NCBI RefSeq assembly: GCF_030216305.1
Contig: NZ_JASOKT010000002.1
Coordinates: forward strand, 174,524-238,523
Direction of reading: 5' to 3'
DNA length: 64,000 nucleotides
From: Actinotignum timonense
GTDB lineage: Bacteria > Actinomycetota > Actinomycetes > Actinomycetales > Actinomycetaceae
Of this stretch, positions 1 to 9,346 are shown in pieces (position 1 is the stretch's first letter; each line of letters opens with the position of its first letter). A program made the translations under genes and the position numbers. The notes beneath the pieces were generated by a model, which made no database searches, was not told the origin of the DNA, and saw only the letters and a program-made list of their open reading frames with translations.

Positions 1-2
1 AC

Positions 3-1469
<1,467 letters not shown>

Positions 1470-1621
1470 GGCTCTGGAAGCTCCGGGCTGGCTAGCTGGG
1501 TAATCAGGTAGCCGGTGGCGAGTAGCCGGGTGGTCGGTTTTCCGGTTCGCTTATAGCGCGCTGCTTGCTGATAGGGCTGCTGGCCTGCCCGTAGCGCTGC
1601 TGGCTTGCATATATAGCGCTG

Positions 1622-1660
1622 AGTGCCGCTCCTTCTCTTCGGGGAAGGGGCGGCGCTTTG
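1622..1660 (+). terminator. Rho-independent-like terminator of eno
   Basis: A 13-bp stem (1622-1634 with 1645-1657, including T-G wobble pairs) closes a 10-nt loop and is followed by TTGTTATG. It lies about 150 bp past the enolase stop. The U tract is weak, as is common in high-GC actinobacteria. Confidence 0.55.
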
Positions 1661-1689
1661 TTATGGGGCGGGTGTGCGGCCAGTTGCTT

Positions 1690-1740
1690 TTTGTGAACCC
1701 TCGGCAGAACTGACCGCCTATCATTGGGGCGGTTCACAAA
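1690..1740. repeat. 10-bp perfect inverted repeat
   Basis: TTTGTGAACC (1690-1699) and GGTTCACAAA (1731-1740) are exact reverse complements separated by 31 bp. The right arm runs directly into the inverted copy of the first 30-bp-spaced repeat family. Function unknown. Confidence 0.6.
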
Positions 1741-1833
1741 GTGGTACTGGAGCTACAGCCAACACCCGATTTTCTGTCGTGCAGTACCACTCTGTTCGTT
1801 CCGCTGTCGTGGAGTACCACTTTGTTGGGTAGC
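1735..1833. repeat. 30-bp tandem repeat family A
   Basis: Two direct units begin at 1774 and 1804, exactly 30 bp apart, both starting CTGTCGTG and containing the core AGTACCACTYTGT (1783 and 1813). The reverse complement of the core, ACAAAGTGGTACT, is found upstream at 1735-1747. No gene or known element is recognised. Confidence 0.65.
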
Positions 1834-1873
1834 GGCGGGTGTCAGCGGGTTAGCCCCGGCGGTCCCGAAGTGA

Positions 1874-1985
1874 AGTGCGCTTAAGAGCACCGTTTTGGGG
1901 CGATTTCCTGTCTCTAACGCGCACTTGACGGGGGGCATGGTTCGAAATGCGCACTTGACGGGGGTCACGGTTCGAAATGCGCACT
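1874..1985. repeat. 30-bp tandem repeat family B
   Basis: Two complete 30-bp units (1919-1948 and 1949-1978) differ at only two positions. They start GCGCACTTGACGGGGG and end GGTTCGAAAT. A partial third unit begins at 1979 (GCGCACTT). An inverted copy of the core (AAGTGCGC) lies upstream near 1873-1880, the same arrangement as in family A. Confidence 0.75.
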
Positions 1986-2215
1986 TTGGCTCCCGCCGGT
2001 TCACCGCCCCGGCGGGAGGTGGGGTGCTTTTTCCGAGGTGTACTTCGCGTGTACGACATATGCACTACAGCGCGAACAACACATGCCCCCTCCCCAGGTG
2101 CTGGTGTGACTATTGAGGTTTGTGAGGCTCGTGAGATTCGCGCGGGCTGGTCGCTGAGGCTTGTCGAAATCAAAGTGCAACGGCAGCTACGTTAAGAAAT
2201 TGTTTTGATGTCGCC

Positions 2216-2293
2216 AGGTTGAATCCTGTGGGGCTCGCTGCCGTGAGGTTGCATCCTGTGAGGGACTTGATCACCCGGATGCATTGTGTGAGC
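2216..2293. repeat. 30-bp tandem repeat family C
   Basis: Units begin at 2216 (AGGTTGAATCCTGTGGGG), 2246 (AGGTTGCATCCTGTGAGG) and, more degenerate, 2276 (CGGATGCATTGTGTGAGC). The spacing is exactly 30 bp each time. The sequence is unrelated to families A and B but has the same period, just upstream of the septum-protein gene. Confidence 0.6.
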
Positions 2294-2337
2294 TTGGCGG
2301 GGGCGCGCCCTATTCGCGGGCGGTGATGCCAGGCGCC

Positions 2338-2343
2338 TAGACT
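2338..2343 (+). promoter_or_regulatory. Putative -10 element of a leaderless ftsB-like gene
   Basis: TAGACT ends 7 nt before the ATG at 2351, and no Shine-Dalgarno sequence is visible. This spacing would place the transcription start at or next to the start codon, as in leaderless actinobacterial mRNAs. No good -35 is seen. Confidence 0.35.
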
Positions 2344-2350
2344 GGTAGTC

Positions 2351-3562
2351 ATGAGTGTTCGCCGTCCACCCTCGCGCCCCGAGCGCAACCGCCGCATCTC
2401 CGCGCGCGGAGTTCAGGGGAATCAAGGATCTGAAGCGAACCAAGGAAATCAGGCGAAGCGCCGCGACGCGGCGCTGAAACGCAGGGATGCTGCGCTGCGC
2501 CCCCGAGATGCGGCGCTGAATCCCCGGGAAGCCGGGGCGAACCCCCACTCAAGTGGTACCCCGCGAAAAGCATCCGACCTCATGCCGCGCGGTAAAGCAG
2601 GTAGTCGGAAACCGAAGCGACCCGGTAGGGGAGCGGGCGGCGATGCGCAGGCACGCTCAGCCCGCACAGCTCGATCACCTCACTCAGCTGCTCGTTCAGC
2701 CAGCTCCCCGGCGCGAGCCGGGGCTGCTTACCGCAGTGAAACGTCATCACGCCCGGGGGCTGCCCCGCGGCCCGGAACCAAGCCCCGCACCGGAGGGAAG
2801 CCGTGGCAGGGCGGCAATCAGCGCCAAGCCACCATTAACCGCTCGGATAAAACCAGCCATTCCGGGCCGGGCGGTTCGCGGGGGAAGAAAGCCGGGCGAA
2901 AAGGCCAGCGCCGCGCCATAAAAGTGGAATCCGGCCAGCGCCAGCACACCGTGAGCTTGCGAGCCGTGGCCATCGCGCTTTTCGCGATCCTCGCCATTAT
3001 TATTGTGACCCCCACGGTTTCGCGTTTCTCAGAACAGCAGCATGAATTGCGGGCGGTGCGCGCGGAGCTGGAAAATGTGCAGCAGCACACCCGCGAACTC
3101 GAAGTGGAAAAAGCCCTGTGGAACGACCCGGATTACGTGCGGGCCCAGGCTCGGGTGCGGCTTGGCTACGTTGTTCCCGGCCAGCGGCTCTTCGTGGGCG
3201 CGGATCCGAATGAGGGCACCGCCCAGGAGCAGCTGGAAGAACGCGTGGCCACCGTCAATCGGGAACGCCGCGCGAATACCCCGTGGTACATTACCGGCTG
3301 GGATTCCATCACCATCGCGGGTAATTCTGTGGACGGGCAGATCGATAACCCGGACGAAGCCCCGATGTATACGCCGCCCACGCCGCAACCGCAAGATGCC
3401 ACGCAGCCGGCAGGTGAAACACCGGCGGACGGCTCGGCTCCCGCCCCGGCAGAACAACCCGCAGAACCGCCCGCAGAAGAACCCGCGCCGGAAGACGCCG
3501 CAAACCAGGCCCCTAATACCGCGCCTGCCCAAGATACCGCGCCCGCCCCCGAAGGAGAATAA
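2351..3562 (+). CDS. FtsB/DivIC-like septum formation initiator protein
   Basis: 403-aa predicted single-pass membrane protein. Residues 1-200 are basic, low-complexity and probably cytoplasmic, and include a heptad-like repeat built on RDAAL (about 37-60). A membrane helix spans about 201-221, followed by a coiled coil (226-255) and the septum-initiator signature PDYVRAQARVRLGYVVPGQ (259-277). The C-terminal 70 residues are Pro/Ala/Glu-rich. FtsB/DivIC proteins link early and late divisome components (FtsL, FtsQ). Most family members are 100-250 aa, so the extensions here are unusually long. It lies 2 nt before the DUF501 gene and is probably cotranscribed with it and ppx. Confidence 0.85.
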   Translation: MSVRRPPSRPERNRRISARGVQGNQGSEANQGNQAKRRDAALKRRDAALRPRDAALNPREAGANPHSSGTPRKASDLMPRGKAGSRKPKRPGRGAGGDAQARSARTARSPHSAARSASSPARAGAAYRSETSSRPGAAPRPGTKPRTGGKPWQGGNQRQATINRSDKTSHSGPGGSRGKKAGRKGQRRAIKVESGQRQHTVSLRAVAIALFAILAIIIVTPTVSRFSEQQHELRAVRAELENVQQHTRELEVEKALWNDPDYVRAQARVRLGYVVPGQRLFVGADPNEGTAQEQLEERVATVNRERRANTPWYITGWDSITIAGNSVDGQIDNPDEAPMYTPPTPQPQDATQPAGETPADGSAPAPAEQPAEPPAEEPAPEDAANQAPNTAPAQDTAPAPEGE

Positions 3563-3564
3563 GC

Positions 3565-4158
3565 ATGACCGATGTCCTCACCGAGCGCGACGTCACCCCG
3601 GAGCTTCTCACCCGCATCGCCGCGAACGCCACCCCGCTGCGCCCCACCGACCGCGCCGAGGTAGCCGCCCAGCTCGGGCGCGTCCCGCGCGGCCTCGTCG
3701 GCATCGGGGCACGCTGCGCCTGCGGCCGCCCCGCGGTCACCATCACCCTGCCGCGCCTCGGCCACGGCGAACCCTTCCCGACCCTCTTCTACCTGTGCCT
3801 GCCCTACCTGGTCAAAGAAATTTCTCGCCTGGAAGCGCGCGGGGAAATGGCCACCATGACCGCTGCTTTATCCGACGACGCCGCACTGCGGGCCGCCCAC
3901 CAGGCAGCCCACGAATCCTATATAGCGCGCCGCTCCCTGCTCGGTGAGGTCCCGGAAATTGCCGGGGTATCCGCCGGGGGCATGCCCGAGCGGGTCAAAT
4001 GCCTGCACGCGCTGGCCGGCTACGCGCTGAGCGCGGGGCGGGGAGTATGCCCGCTGGGGGATCGTGCCCTTGACCTCGTCGGTTGGGATGGCACCACCTG
4101 CCACTGCGAGGACGTGCTTAATTCCCGCGATGATGAAACCAGCGCGGCAGCACACTAG
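3565..4158 (+). CDS. DUF501 domain-containing protein
   Basis: 197-aa soluble protein of the DUF501 family, function unknown. Visible features are RVPRGLVGIGARCACGRPAV near residues 32-51, a GEPFPTLFYLCLPYLVKEIS segment, EVPEIAGVSAGGMPERVKCL, and a cysteine-rich tail with CPLGD and TTCHCED. The start ATG has a good ribosome site (GAAGGAG) that overlaps the end of the upstream septum gene. The family occurs almost always between ftsB-like and ppx genes in actinobacteria, as here, so a link to division or polyphosphate metabolism is possible but unproven. Confidence 0.88.
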   Translation: MTDVLTERDVTPELLTRIAANATPLRPTDRAEVAAQLGRVPRGLVGIGARCACGRPAVTITLPRLGHGEPFPTLFYLCLPYLVKEISRLEARGEMATMTAALSDDAALRAAHQAAHESYIARRSLLGEVPEIAGVSAGGMPERVKCLHALAGYALSAGRGVCPLGDRALDLVGWDGTTCHCEDVLNSRDDETSAAAH

Positions 4159-4177
4159 AAAGGACATAGAACCGACC

Positions 4178-5200
4178 ATGGCGGTTTCAGCTACCTCCAC
4201 TCCTACCACGCCTGCGCAGCGGGTTGCCGGCATCGATTGCGGCACCAATTCCATCCGCCTCCTCATCGCCGACGTTCCCGGAAAAGACGGCAGTTCCCTG
4301 AGCGATATCACCCGCCAGATGGAAATTGTGTACCTGGGCCAGGGCGTGGATGCCACCGGGCACTTCGCCCCCGAAGCTCTTGAGCGTACCCTCAACCAGG
4401 TTGATATATACGCGCGCCTGTGCCGGGAAGCGGGAGTGACCTCGATTCGTTTCGCTGCCACCTCCGCCACCCGCGATGCCTCCAACCGGGCGGACTTCCT
4501 CGATGGGGTAGTGGCCCGGATCGGGGTGCGCCCCCAGGTGCTCACCGGCACCCAAGAAGCCCAGACCTCTTTCTCCGGCGCAATTTCGGCGCTGAGCTCA
4601 CCGGCCTCCCCGGTACTCCTCATTGACCTGGGCGGTGGCTCCACCGAACTCGTGCTCGGGCGCGCGGACGGCAGCGTGATCGCCAGCCACTCCATGGATA
4701 TTGGCTCGGTGCGGATGCGCGAACGCCACCTGCGCCACGATCCACCCACCCCGGCGGAGCTAGAAAGCGCCCGCGCCGATATCCGCGCGGCCTTGGACGA
4801 AGCAGAAAAGCACGTTCCCCTCGGGCAAGCCGAAGAGGTGGTCGGGGTGGCCGGTACCGTCACCTCGGTAACCGCCACCTGGCTCGGGCTCGATACCTAC
4901 GATTCGGCGGCCGTGCACGGCACCGCGATGCCGCTCGCCGATATTGAGAAGGTTACCGACTGGTTTATCCACGCCACCCTGGAAGAACGCGCCGCGCTCG
5001 GCTTTATGCACCCGGGGCGTGCCCCCGTGATCGGAGCCGGGGCGCTGGTCTGGCAAGAAGTGGTGCGCCGCATCGCCCAGCGCCGCGCCGCCGCGGGTCG
5101 CCCGCTCGCCACCATCACCACCTCGGAACACGACATCCTTGACGGCCTGGCCCTCTGGGCCGCTCGCGAACCCCAGCCTCCCGCCCGGCCCGCCGTTTAG
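4178..5200 (+). CDS. Ppx/GppA family exopolyphosphatase
   Basis: 340-aa member of the ASKHA-fold Ppx/GppA family, which removes terminal phosphate from polyphosphate or from pppGpp. The two phosphate-binding motifs are present: GIDCGTNSIRLLIADV near the N-terminus and LLIDLGGGSTELVLGRADGS in the middle. GVAGTVTSVTA and the C-terminal SEHDILDGLALWA also match the family. The ATG at 4178 is chosen because it begins where the family begins; GAAAGGA lies 13-19 nt upstream. Sequence alone does not separate polyphosphatase from pppGpp phosphohydrolase. Its stop codon overlaps that of the convergent nhaA gene. A PPK2 polyphosphate kinase lies at 10.7-11.8 kb. Confidence 0.9.
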   Translation: MAVSATSTPTTPAQRVAGIDCGTNSIRLLIADVPGKDGSSLSDITRQMEIVYLGQGVDATGHFAPEALERTLNQVDIYARLCREAGVTSIRFAATSATRDASNRADFLDGVVARIGVRPQVLTGTQEAQTSFSGAISALSSPASPVLLIDLGGGSTELVLGRADGSVIASHSMDIGSVRMRERHLRHDPPTPAELESARADIRAALDEAEKHVPLGQAEEVVGVAGTVTSVTATWLGLDTYDSAAVHGTAMPLADIEKVTDWFIHATLEERAALGFMHPGRAPVIGAGALVWQEVVRRIAQRRAAAGRPLATITTSEHDILDGLALWAAREPQPPARPAV

Positions 5201-6561
5201 GCGGCCGAGTCCGCGCTGCCGCGGGCGGCGTCGTCGTGCAAGGTACCGGAAGCGCGGTGATGCCGCACCCGTATCCGGGTAGCGAGCGCCCCGAGAATCA
5301 CAGAAAGTAACGTGCCGAGGAGTACGCCCACGCGCGCGTGGGCTTCGTGCGGGTCGGTGGGCGCGAAGGAGAGCTGCGCGATAAGCAGCGAGACCGTGAA
5401 GCCGATTCCGGCCAGGATCGACATGGGGAAAATATCGCCCAGGTGCAGGCCCTCGCCCAATTTGAGGCGGAAGACTTTCACGAAAAGCCAGGTGCCGCAG
5501 AAAATTCCGATGCATTTGCCCAGCGGGAGGCCCAGGTAGATGCCGATAGCGACCGGGTCGGCGAGCAGCGCGGTGATCCCGCCGGCCTCGGTAATATTCA
5601 CGCCCGCGGCGAAGAACGCGAAAATCGGCAGCGCAATCCCGGCCGACCAGAAAATCAGCCGTTCGCTATAGCGTTCCGTGAGCGGGGTGTCGTCCGCGTC
5701 GGTGGTGGAGGTGGGGATCATGAAACCGAGGACCACCGCGGAAATCGTGGCGTGCACGCCGGCGCGGAAGAAGCAGTACCAGCACACCAGCGCCAGCGGC
5801 CACAGCAGCCACCAGCGGTTCCAACCTTTCCAGCACAGTAGGCCGAAAAGCGCCGCCACCAGCAAGCCGCCGCCCAGGAAGAGGAAATTGACGCCGTCGG
5901 AGAAGAAAATCGCGATGACGATAATTCCGCCCAGATCGTCGGCCACCGCGAGCGTCATGAGGAAAATACCGGCGGCTTTTGGCAGCCCTTTACCCACCAG
6001 CGCCAGCACCCCGAGCGCGAAAGCAATATCGGTGGCCACCGGAATGGCCCAGCCATCATAAATATGTGCGCCGGAAATCGCCTGGGTGGCGCAATACACC
6101 CCGATGGGGCCGAGCATGCCGGTGAGCGCGGCCAGCACCGGCAGGGCGGCTTTGCGCGGGTCGTTGAGGGAGCCGATGGTGAATTCCTGTTTGAGTTCCA
6201 TGCCCACCACGAAGAAGAAAAGCGCGAGCACGAAATCCGCGGCCCAGTGCGCTAAATCGAGGTGGAGCCCTAAGCTCTCCGGCCCGATTTTTGTGGCGGC
6301 CAGCGCGAAATAGGTATCGCGGCCCGGGGAATTTGCCCAGATGAGCGCCACGAGCGCGGAAATCACCAGCACCAGCCCGGCAAAAGATTCATTGCGCAGC
6401 GCCTGGCTGTAACGCGTGACCGGTGCGGCGAGTTTCCCCACCCGGCGCAGCCCGGTGCGGAGCTTGCGCTGCCCGGTTTGCGCGGTGGTTTCCGGAGTTT
6501 CGGCGCTTTCGGCGGTGGCGGATTCGTGCGCGGTGGTGTCGCGGTTCTCGCGCTGTGTCAT
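5197..6561 (-). CDS. nhaA: Na+/H+ antiporter NhaA
   Basis: 454-aa integral membrane protein of the NhaA family, which exports sodium in exchange for protons and supports pH and salt homeostasis. Recognisable parts are ALIWANSP, the FFFVVGMELKQEF segment in the second helix, ATDIAFALGVLALVG and LAVADDLGGIIVIAIFF, which carry the paired aspartates of the ion site, and GIGFTVSLLIAQLSF near the end. A Thr/Glu-rich N-terminal tail of about 45 residues and a basic C-terminal tail are extra. The last codon and stop overlap the ppx stop by 4 nt in convergent orientation. A GAGAGG ribosome site precedes the ATG. Confidence 0.96.
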   Translation of the reverse strand: MTQRENRDTTAHESATAESAETPETTAQTGQRKLRTGLRRVGKLAAPVTRYSQALRNESFAGLVLVISALVALIWANSPGRDTYFALAATKIGPESLGLHLDLAHWAADFVLALFFFVVGMELKQEFTIGSLNDPRKAALPVLAALTGMLGPIGVYCATQAISGAHIYDGWAIPVATDIAFALGVLALVGKGLPKAAGIFLMTLAVADDLGGIIVIAIFFSDGVNFLFLGGGLLVAALFGLLCWKGWNRWWLLWPLALVCWYCFFRAGVHATISAVVLGFMIPTSTTDADDTPLTERYSERLIFWSAGIALPIFAFFAAGVNITEAGGITALLADPVAIGIYLGLPLGKCIGIFCGTWLFVKVFRLKLGEGLHLGDIFPMSILAGIGFTVSLLIAQLSFAPTDPHEAHARVGVLLGTLLSVILGALATRIRVRHHRASGTLHDDAARGSADSAA

Positions 6562-6742
6562 TCCCTCTCGATTCTGTCTGCCCAGGTTTTGGTGGTACGA
6601 CGGCGCAGCTACCGGCGGGCGGCCCTCGACGCAGGTAAAGCCGGTGAAGCGACGCGCTTAGGATCCCTCCTACTCTACAGGGTGGCGCAACAAGGTAGTA
6701 TTCTAGGGATGTTCATACGCGCCCGTTGGGCTCGCATGTTCA

Positions 6743-6816
6743 GCCCCCGTAGCCCAATTGGCAGAGGCACCCGACTTAAAATCGGTTCAGTGTCGGTTCG
6801 AGTCCGTCCGGGGGTA
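6743..6816 (+). tRNA. tRNA-Leu (anticodon UAA), atypically short
   Basis: A 74-nt cloverleaf can be drawn: acceptor stem GCCCCCG with CGGGGGT, discriminator A, D-arm with AATTGGCAG loop, anticodon loop CTTAAAA giving UAA, 5-nt variable loop, and T-loop TTCGAGT. The 3' CCA is not encoded. Two stem mismatches exist (27-43 in the anticodon stem, 50-64 in the T stem). Bacterial leucine tRNAs normally have a long class II variable arm, which this lacks, so the amino-acid identity is less certain than the tRNA call itself. Confidence 0.8.
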
Positions 6817-7002
6817 CTGATGGAGGAAACCGAGAAGTCTTTCAGGAAAAATTCAGGCAGGGGCTTGAGAATAACCCTGGAGACGATATTGGACGAGTTA
6901 TAACCAAGTTTGTACATGACCTGGATGCTAACCGGACGATGGTCGCGTCTGACAGTAGGCGGGCCGCCTATCCGGCGGTCCACCACAATACAGGAGGGTA
7001 TT

Positions 7003-7965
7003 TTGTCGAATCCCGTGATGAGTAACAACCCGTATTTCCGCAAGGGTGCTGCCACACCGAACCAGCAGTTCCGCGGTGGCAATATTGCAACGGAACCGCG
7101 CCAGGGTTACCAGGCCGGCCCGGGTGTTTATGAACAGCCGAGCGGTTACGGTACGGAGCAGCCCGGCTGGTACAACCAGTACGGCTTCGATCAGCAGGGC
7201 TCTGGCCAGGCGTATCCGCAGCAGGGCTATGACCAGTACGCGGGCGGCTCCGGCCAGCCCGGTACTTTCGGGGCTCCGGCAACTGCCACCATGACCTACG
7301 ACGATGCCATGGTGAAAACCGCGATTCTGCTGGCGGTCTCCATTGTTGCCGGCGCGGCTACCATGCTCTTCGTGCCGCTGGATTCGGCGATGATGCTCGC
7401 GATTCCGGCTTCCCTCATCGCTTTCGCGGTGGGCATGTTCGGGGCCTGGCGCCCGATGGTCGGCCCGGGTATTTCCATTGCTTACTCCCTGTTCCAGGGT
7501 GTGGCCCTCGGTGCGATCACCAATGCTTTTGACACTCTCTACCCGGGGGTGGCCTTCCAGGCCATTCTGGGTACCGCGATTGTGGTGGGTGTGGCGGTAT
7601 TCCTCCACATGTCCGGGAAGGTCCGCACCACGGCCAAGGGCCGGCGGGTGGTCCTCACCATTATGATCGCCTACATTATCTTCGGCTTCGTCAATCTCAT
7701 CCTGATGCTGACCGGCGTGACCAACTCGCTGCGCAATATTACGGTGGGTGGCTTCCACCTGGGGATCATCCTCGGGCTGGTCATGATCGCGGTGGCCGGC
7801 TACGTGCTCATCTCCGATCTGGAAACCGCCAAGCTCGCGGTGGAACGCCACGCCCCGAAGGAATTCGCGTGGACGGCAGCCTTCGGCATCGTCATGACGG
7901 TGCTATGGATCTACCTCGAAGTGCTGCGCATCGTGGCCTACCTGGCCGCCTCCTCGCGGAACTAA
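7003..7965 (+). CDS. Bax inhibitor-1/YccA family membrane protein
   Basis: 320-aa protein with a Gly/Gln/Tyr-rich cytoplasmic N-terminal region (about 100 residues, many QQGY and YGTEQPG patches) followed by seven hydrophobic helices. The helix region contains MTYDDAMVKTAILLAVSIV, WRPMVGPGISIAYSLFQGVALGAI and a C-terminal LEVLRIVAYLAA, matching bacterial BI-1/YccA proteins. Family members are implicated in membrane-protein quality control or calcium leak; the role here is unknown. TTG at 7003 is chosen because AGGAGG lies 5 nt before it. The in-frame GTG (7015) and ATG (7018) are too far from that site. Confidence 0.85.
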   Translation: MSNPVMSNNPYFRKGAATPNQQFRGGNIATEPRQGYQAGPGVYEQPSGYGTEQPGWYNQYGFDQQGSGQAYPQQGYDQYAGGSGQPGTFGAPATATMTYDDAMVKTAILLAVSIVAGAATMLFVPLDSAMMLAIPASLIAFAVGMFGAWRPMVGPGISIAYSLFQGVALGAITNAFDTLYPGVAFQAILGTAIVVGVAVFLHMSGKVRTTAKGRRVVLTIMIAYIIFGFVNLILMLTGVTNSLRNITVGGFHLGIILGLVMIAVAGYVLISDLETAKLAVERHAPKEFAWTAAFGIVMTVLWIYLEVLRIVAYLAASSRN

Positions 7966-8050
7966 GAGAATCGCGGAACTAGCCAGTACCGCGGGCAGGA
8001 TTAGCCCCGGGGAACTGGCAGTACTGCGGAACTAAGGCTGATAGCGATAA

Positions 8051-8088
8051 CGAAGGCCGGGACGGATGTTTCTCCGTCCCGGCCTTCG
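8051..8088. terminator. Bidirectional hairpin terminator
   Basis: A perfect 16-bp stem (8051-8066 with 8073-8088, arm beginning CGAAGGCCGGGACGGA) encloses a 6-nt loop TGTTTC. It lies between the convergent BI-1 and msrA genes. No U tract follows on either strand, so termination may rely on the stem alone, a common actinobacterial pattern. Confidence 0.8.
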
Positions 8089-8173
8089 TGGTTCCGTGTG
8101 GCGTTATTCGGGGGATGGCCCGACCCGGTAGCGCTATGGCCCGGTGCTAGCCGAGCCGCCGGCCGCGGGGCTG

Positions 8174-8815
8174 CTAGCCGAGCGGGCCCGCGCCCGGGAG
8201 CGGGCAGGCGATCCCGGTGCGCGCATGGCACTGGTAGCCGTTGGGCACCTTATGGAGATACCCCTGGTGTTCTTCTTCGGCCAGGTAGAAAGGCCCGGCG
8301 GCCAGCGCCGGCACCACCTCCGTCACAATAGCGCCGCGCCCGGCCTGGCGAAGCACATCTTCATAGCCGGCAATCATGGCCCGGGCGGTGCGCTCCTGGG
8401 TGTCCGTCGTCGTAAAAATAGCGCTGCGATACTGGGTGCCCACGTCGTTTCCCTGCCGGTTCAGCGAGGTGGGGTCATGGGACTCGAAGAAAAGCTGGAG
8501 CAACTTTTCCAGCGGAAGCTCGCGCGGATCAAATACCACCCGCACCGTTTCCGCGTGCCCGGTGCGACCCGTGCACACCTCCGCGTAGGTGGGATTCGGT
8601 GTGGTGCCGCCCATATAGCCAACCGCGGTGCTCAGCGCGCCCGCCTCCCAGGCCAGCTTTTCCGCGCCCCAAAAACACCCGGAAGCCAGGTAGATGAGCT
8701 CCTCGCCCGGGCCGGGTTCGGCAAGGACGGGCGTGCCCAGAACAACATGCGGCGCCGGATTCGGATTAATCGGGTCGGGCCGGCCCGGCAGTGCGGGGGT
8801 AGCAGATAGATTCAC
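8174..8815 (-). CDS. msrA: Peptide methionine sulfoxide reductase MsrA
   Basis: 213-aa enzyme that reduces methionine-S-sulfoxide in oxidised proteins. The catalytic GCFWGAE motif lies near residues 46-52, followed by VGYMGG, YAEVCTGRTGHAETV, the glutamate- and asparagine-bearing FFESHDPTSLNRQGNDVGTQYRSAI and the C-terminal AEEEHQGYL. The GTG start is preceded by AAGGAG. The C-terminus has additional cysteines (CHARTGIAC) that could serve as resolving or recycling residues. No MsrB partner is present in the window. It sits beside greA on the same strand with a 45-bp gap. Confidence 0.95.
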   Translation of the reverse strand: MNLSATPALPGRPDPINPNPAPHVVLGTPVLAEPGPGEELIYLASGCFWGAEKLAWEAGALSTAVGYMGGTTPNPTYAEVCTGRTGHAETVRVVFDPRELPLEKLLQLFFESHDPTSLNRQGNDVGTQYRSAIFTTTDTQERTARAMIAGYEDVLRQAGRGAIVTEVVPALAAGPFYLAEEEHQGYLHKVPNGYQCHARTGIACPLPGAGPLG

Positions 8816-8860
8816 GATCAGCTCCTTAGCTCTCTGGTCGCGCCCTAGCGTTCTGGCCTT

Positions 8861-9346
8861 CTAGCCTTCGTAGGGCTTGATATCGAGAATTTCGACCTTG
8901 ACGGGGCGGCCCAGGCGGTTCTTGAAGGTGGTTTTCTCCCCCTTCTTCAGGCCCAGGATCGCCTGCCCGAGCGGCGCGCTCTCCGGATACACTTCCATTC
9001 CCACAATATCCGCGGCTTCGCGCGAACCGAGGAGGAAGGTTTCTTCCATCCCGCCAATCGTGGCCGTCACAACCGTGCCGGAAGCCACCTCATCACCCGA
9101 GGGTGGCTCGGATACGTGGGCGTTTTCCAGCAGCGCGGTCAGCTCCACGATCCGCCCCTCCAGCTTCGACTGCTCTTCGCGAGCCGCCTGGTAGCCGCCG
9201 TTCTCACGCAGGTCGCCCTCCGAGCGCGCCGCTTCGATCTTCTTGGCGATCTCCGCGCGCTGCACGGTAATCATGTCATTGAGTTCGGCCTTGAGGTGCT
9301 CGTACGTTTCGGGGGAGAGCCAAGCCCCCTTGGTGTTTTCAGACAT
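8861..9346 (-). CDS. greA: Transcription elongation factor GreA
   Basis: 161-aa GreA. An N-terminal coiled coil (about residues 15-80) would insert into the RNA polymerase secondary channel; it contains ARSEGDLRENGGYQAAREEQ, with the tip acidic residues that position Mg2+ for transcript cleavage. The C-terminal FKBP-like domain includes ESAPLGQAILGLKKGEKTTF. Length and motifs are typical. The neighbour on the other side, mca, is divergently transcribed; greA-mca adjacency is common in actinobacteria. Confidence 0.96.
   Translation of the reverse strand: MSENTKGAWLSPETYEHLKAELNDMITVQRAEIAKKIEAARSEGDLRENGGYQAAREEQSKLEGRIVELTALLENAHVSEPPSGDEVASGTVVTATIGGMEETFLLGSREAADIVGMEVYPESAPLGQAILGLKKGEKTTFKNRLGRPVKVEILDIKPYEG

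Larger units (their letters stand above)
1470..2350. other. 880-bp gene-free, repeat-rich intergenic region
   Basis: No convincing gene is present. After the enolase terminator the sequence is made largely of short repeats: loose 20-bp units with TAGCGCTGCTGGC (about 1553-1620), a 10-bp inverted repeat (1690-1740), and three separate families of repeats spaced exactly 30 bp (1774-1833, 1919-1985, 2216-2293). Because 30 is divisible by 3, minus-strand frames appear to encode decapeptide repeats, but no start signal or coding bias supports translation. Confidence 0.7.

Noticed and set aside
1919..1985. CRISPR array
   Set aside because: Units are directly adjacent without unique spacers, only two to three copies exist, and no cas genes are present.
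1753..2173. Minus-strand frames with decapeptide repeats (KCAFRT..., QQSGT...) as a repeat-protein gene
   Set aside because: The repeats follow from the 30-bp DNA period in any frame. No ribosome site, promoter or coding bias supports a gene.
2553..2921. Alternative-frame ORF inside the ftsB-like gene
   Set aside because: The frame at 2351-3562 has the septum-initiator domain and good spacing to the next gene; this frame shows no motif.
6817..7002. Riboswitch upstream of the BI-1 gene
   Set aside because: Only a short imperfect GC hairpin (about 6958-6982) is visible; no known riboswitch core could be recognised.
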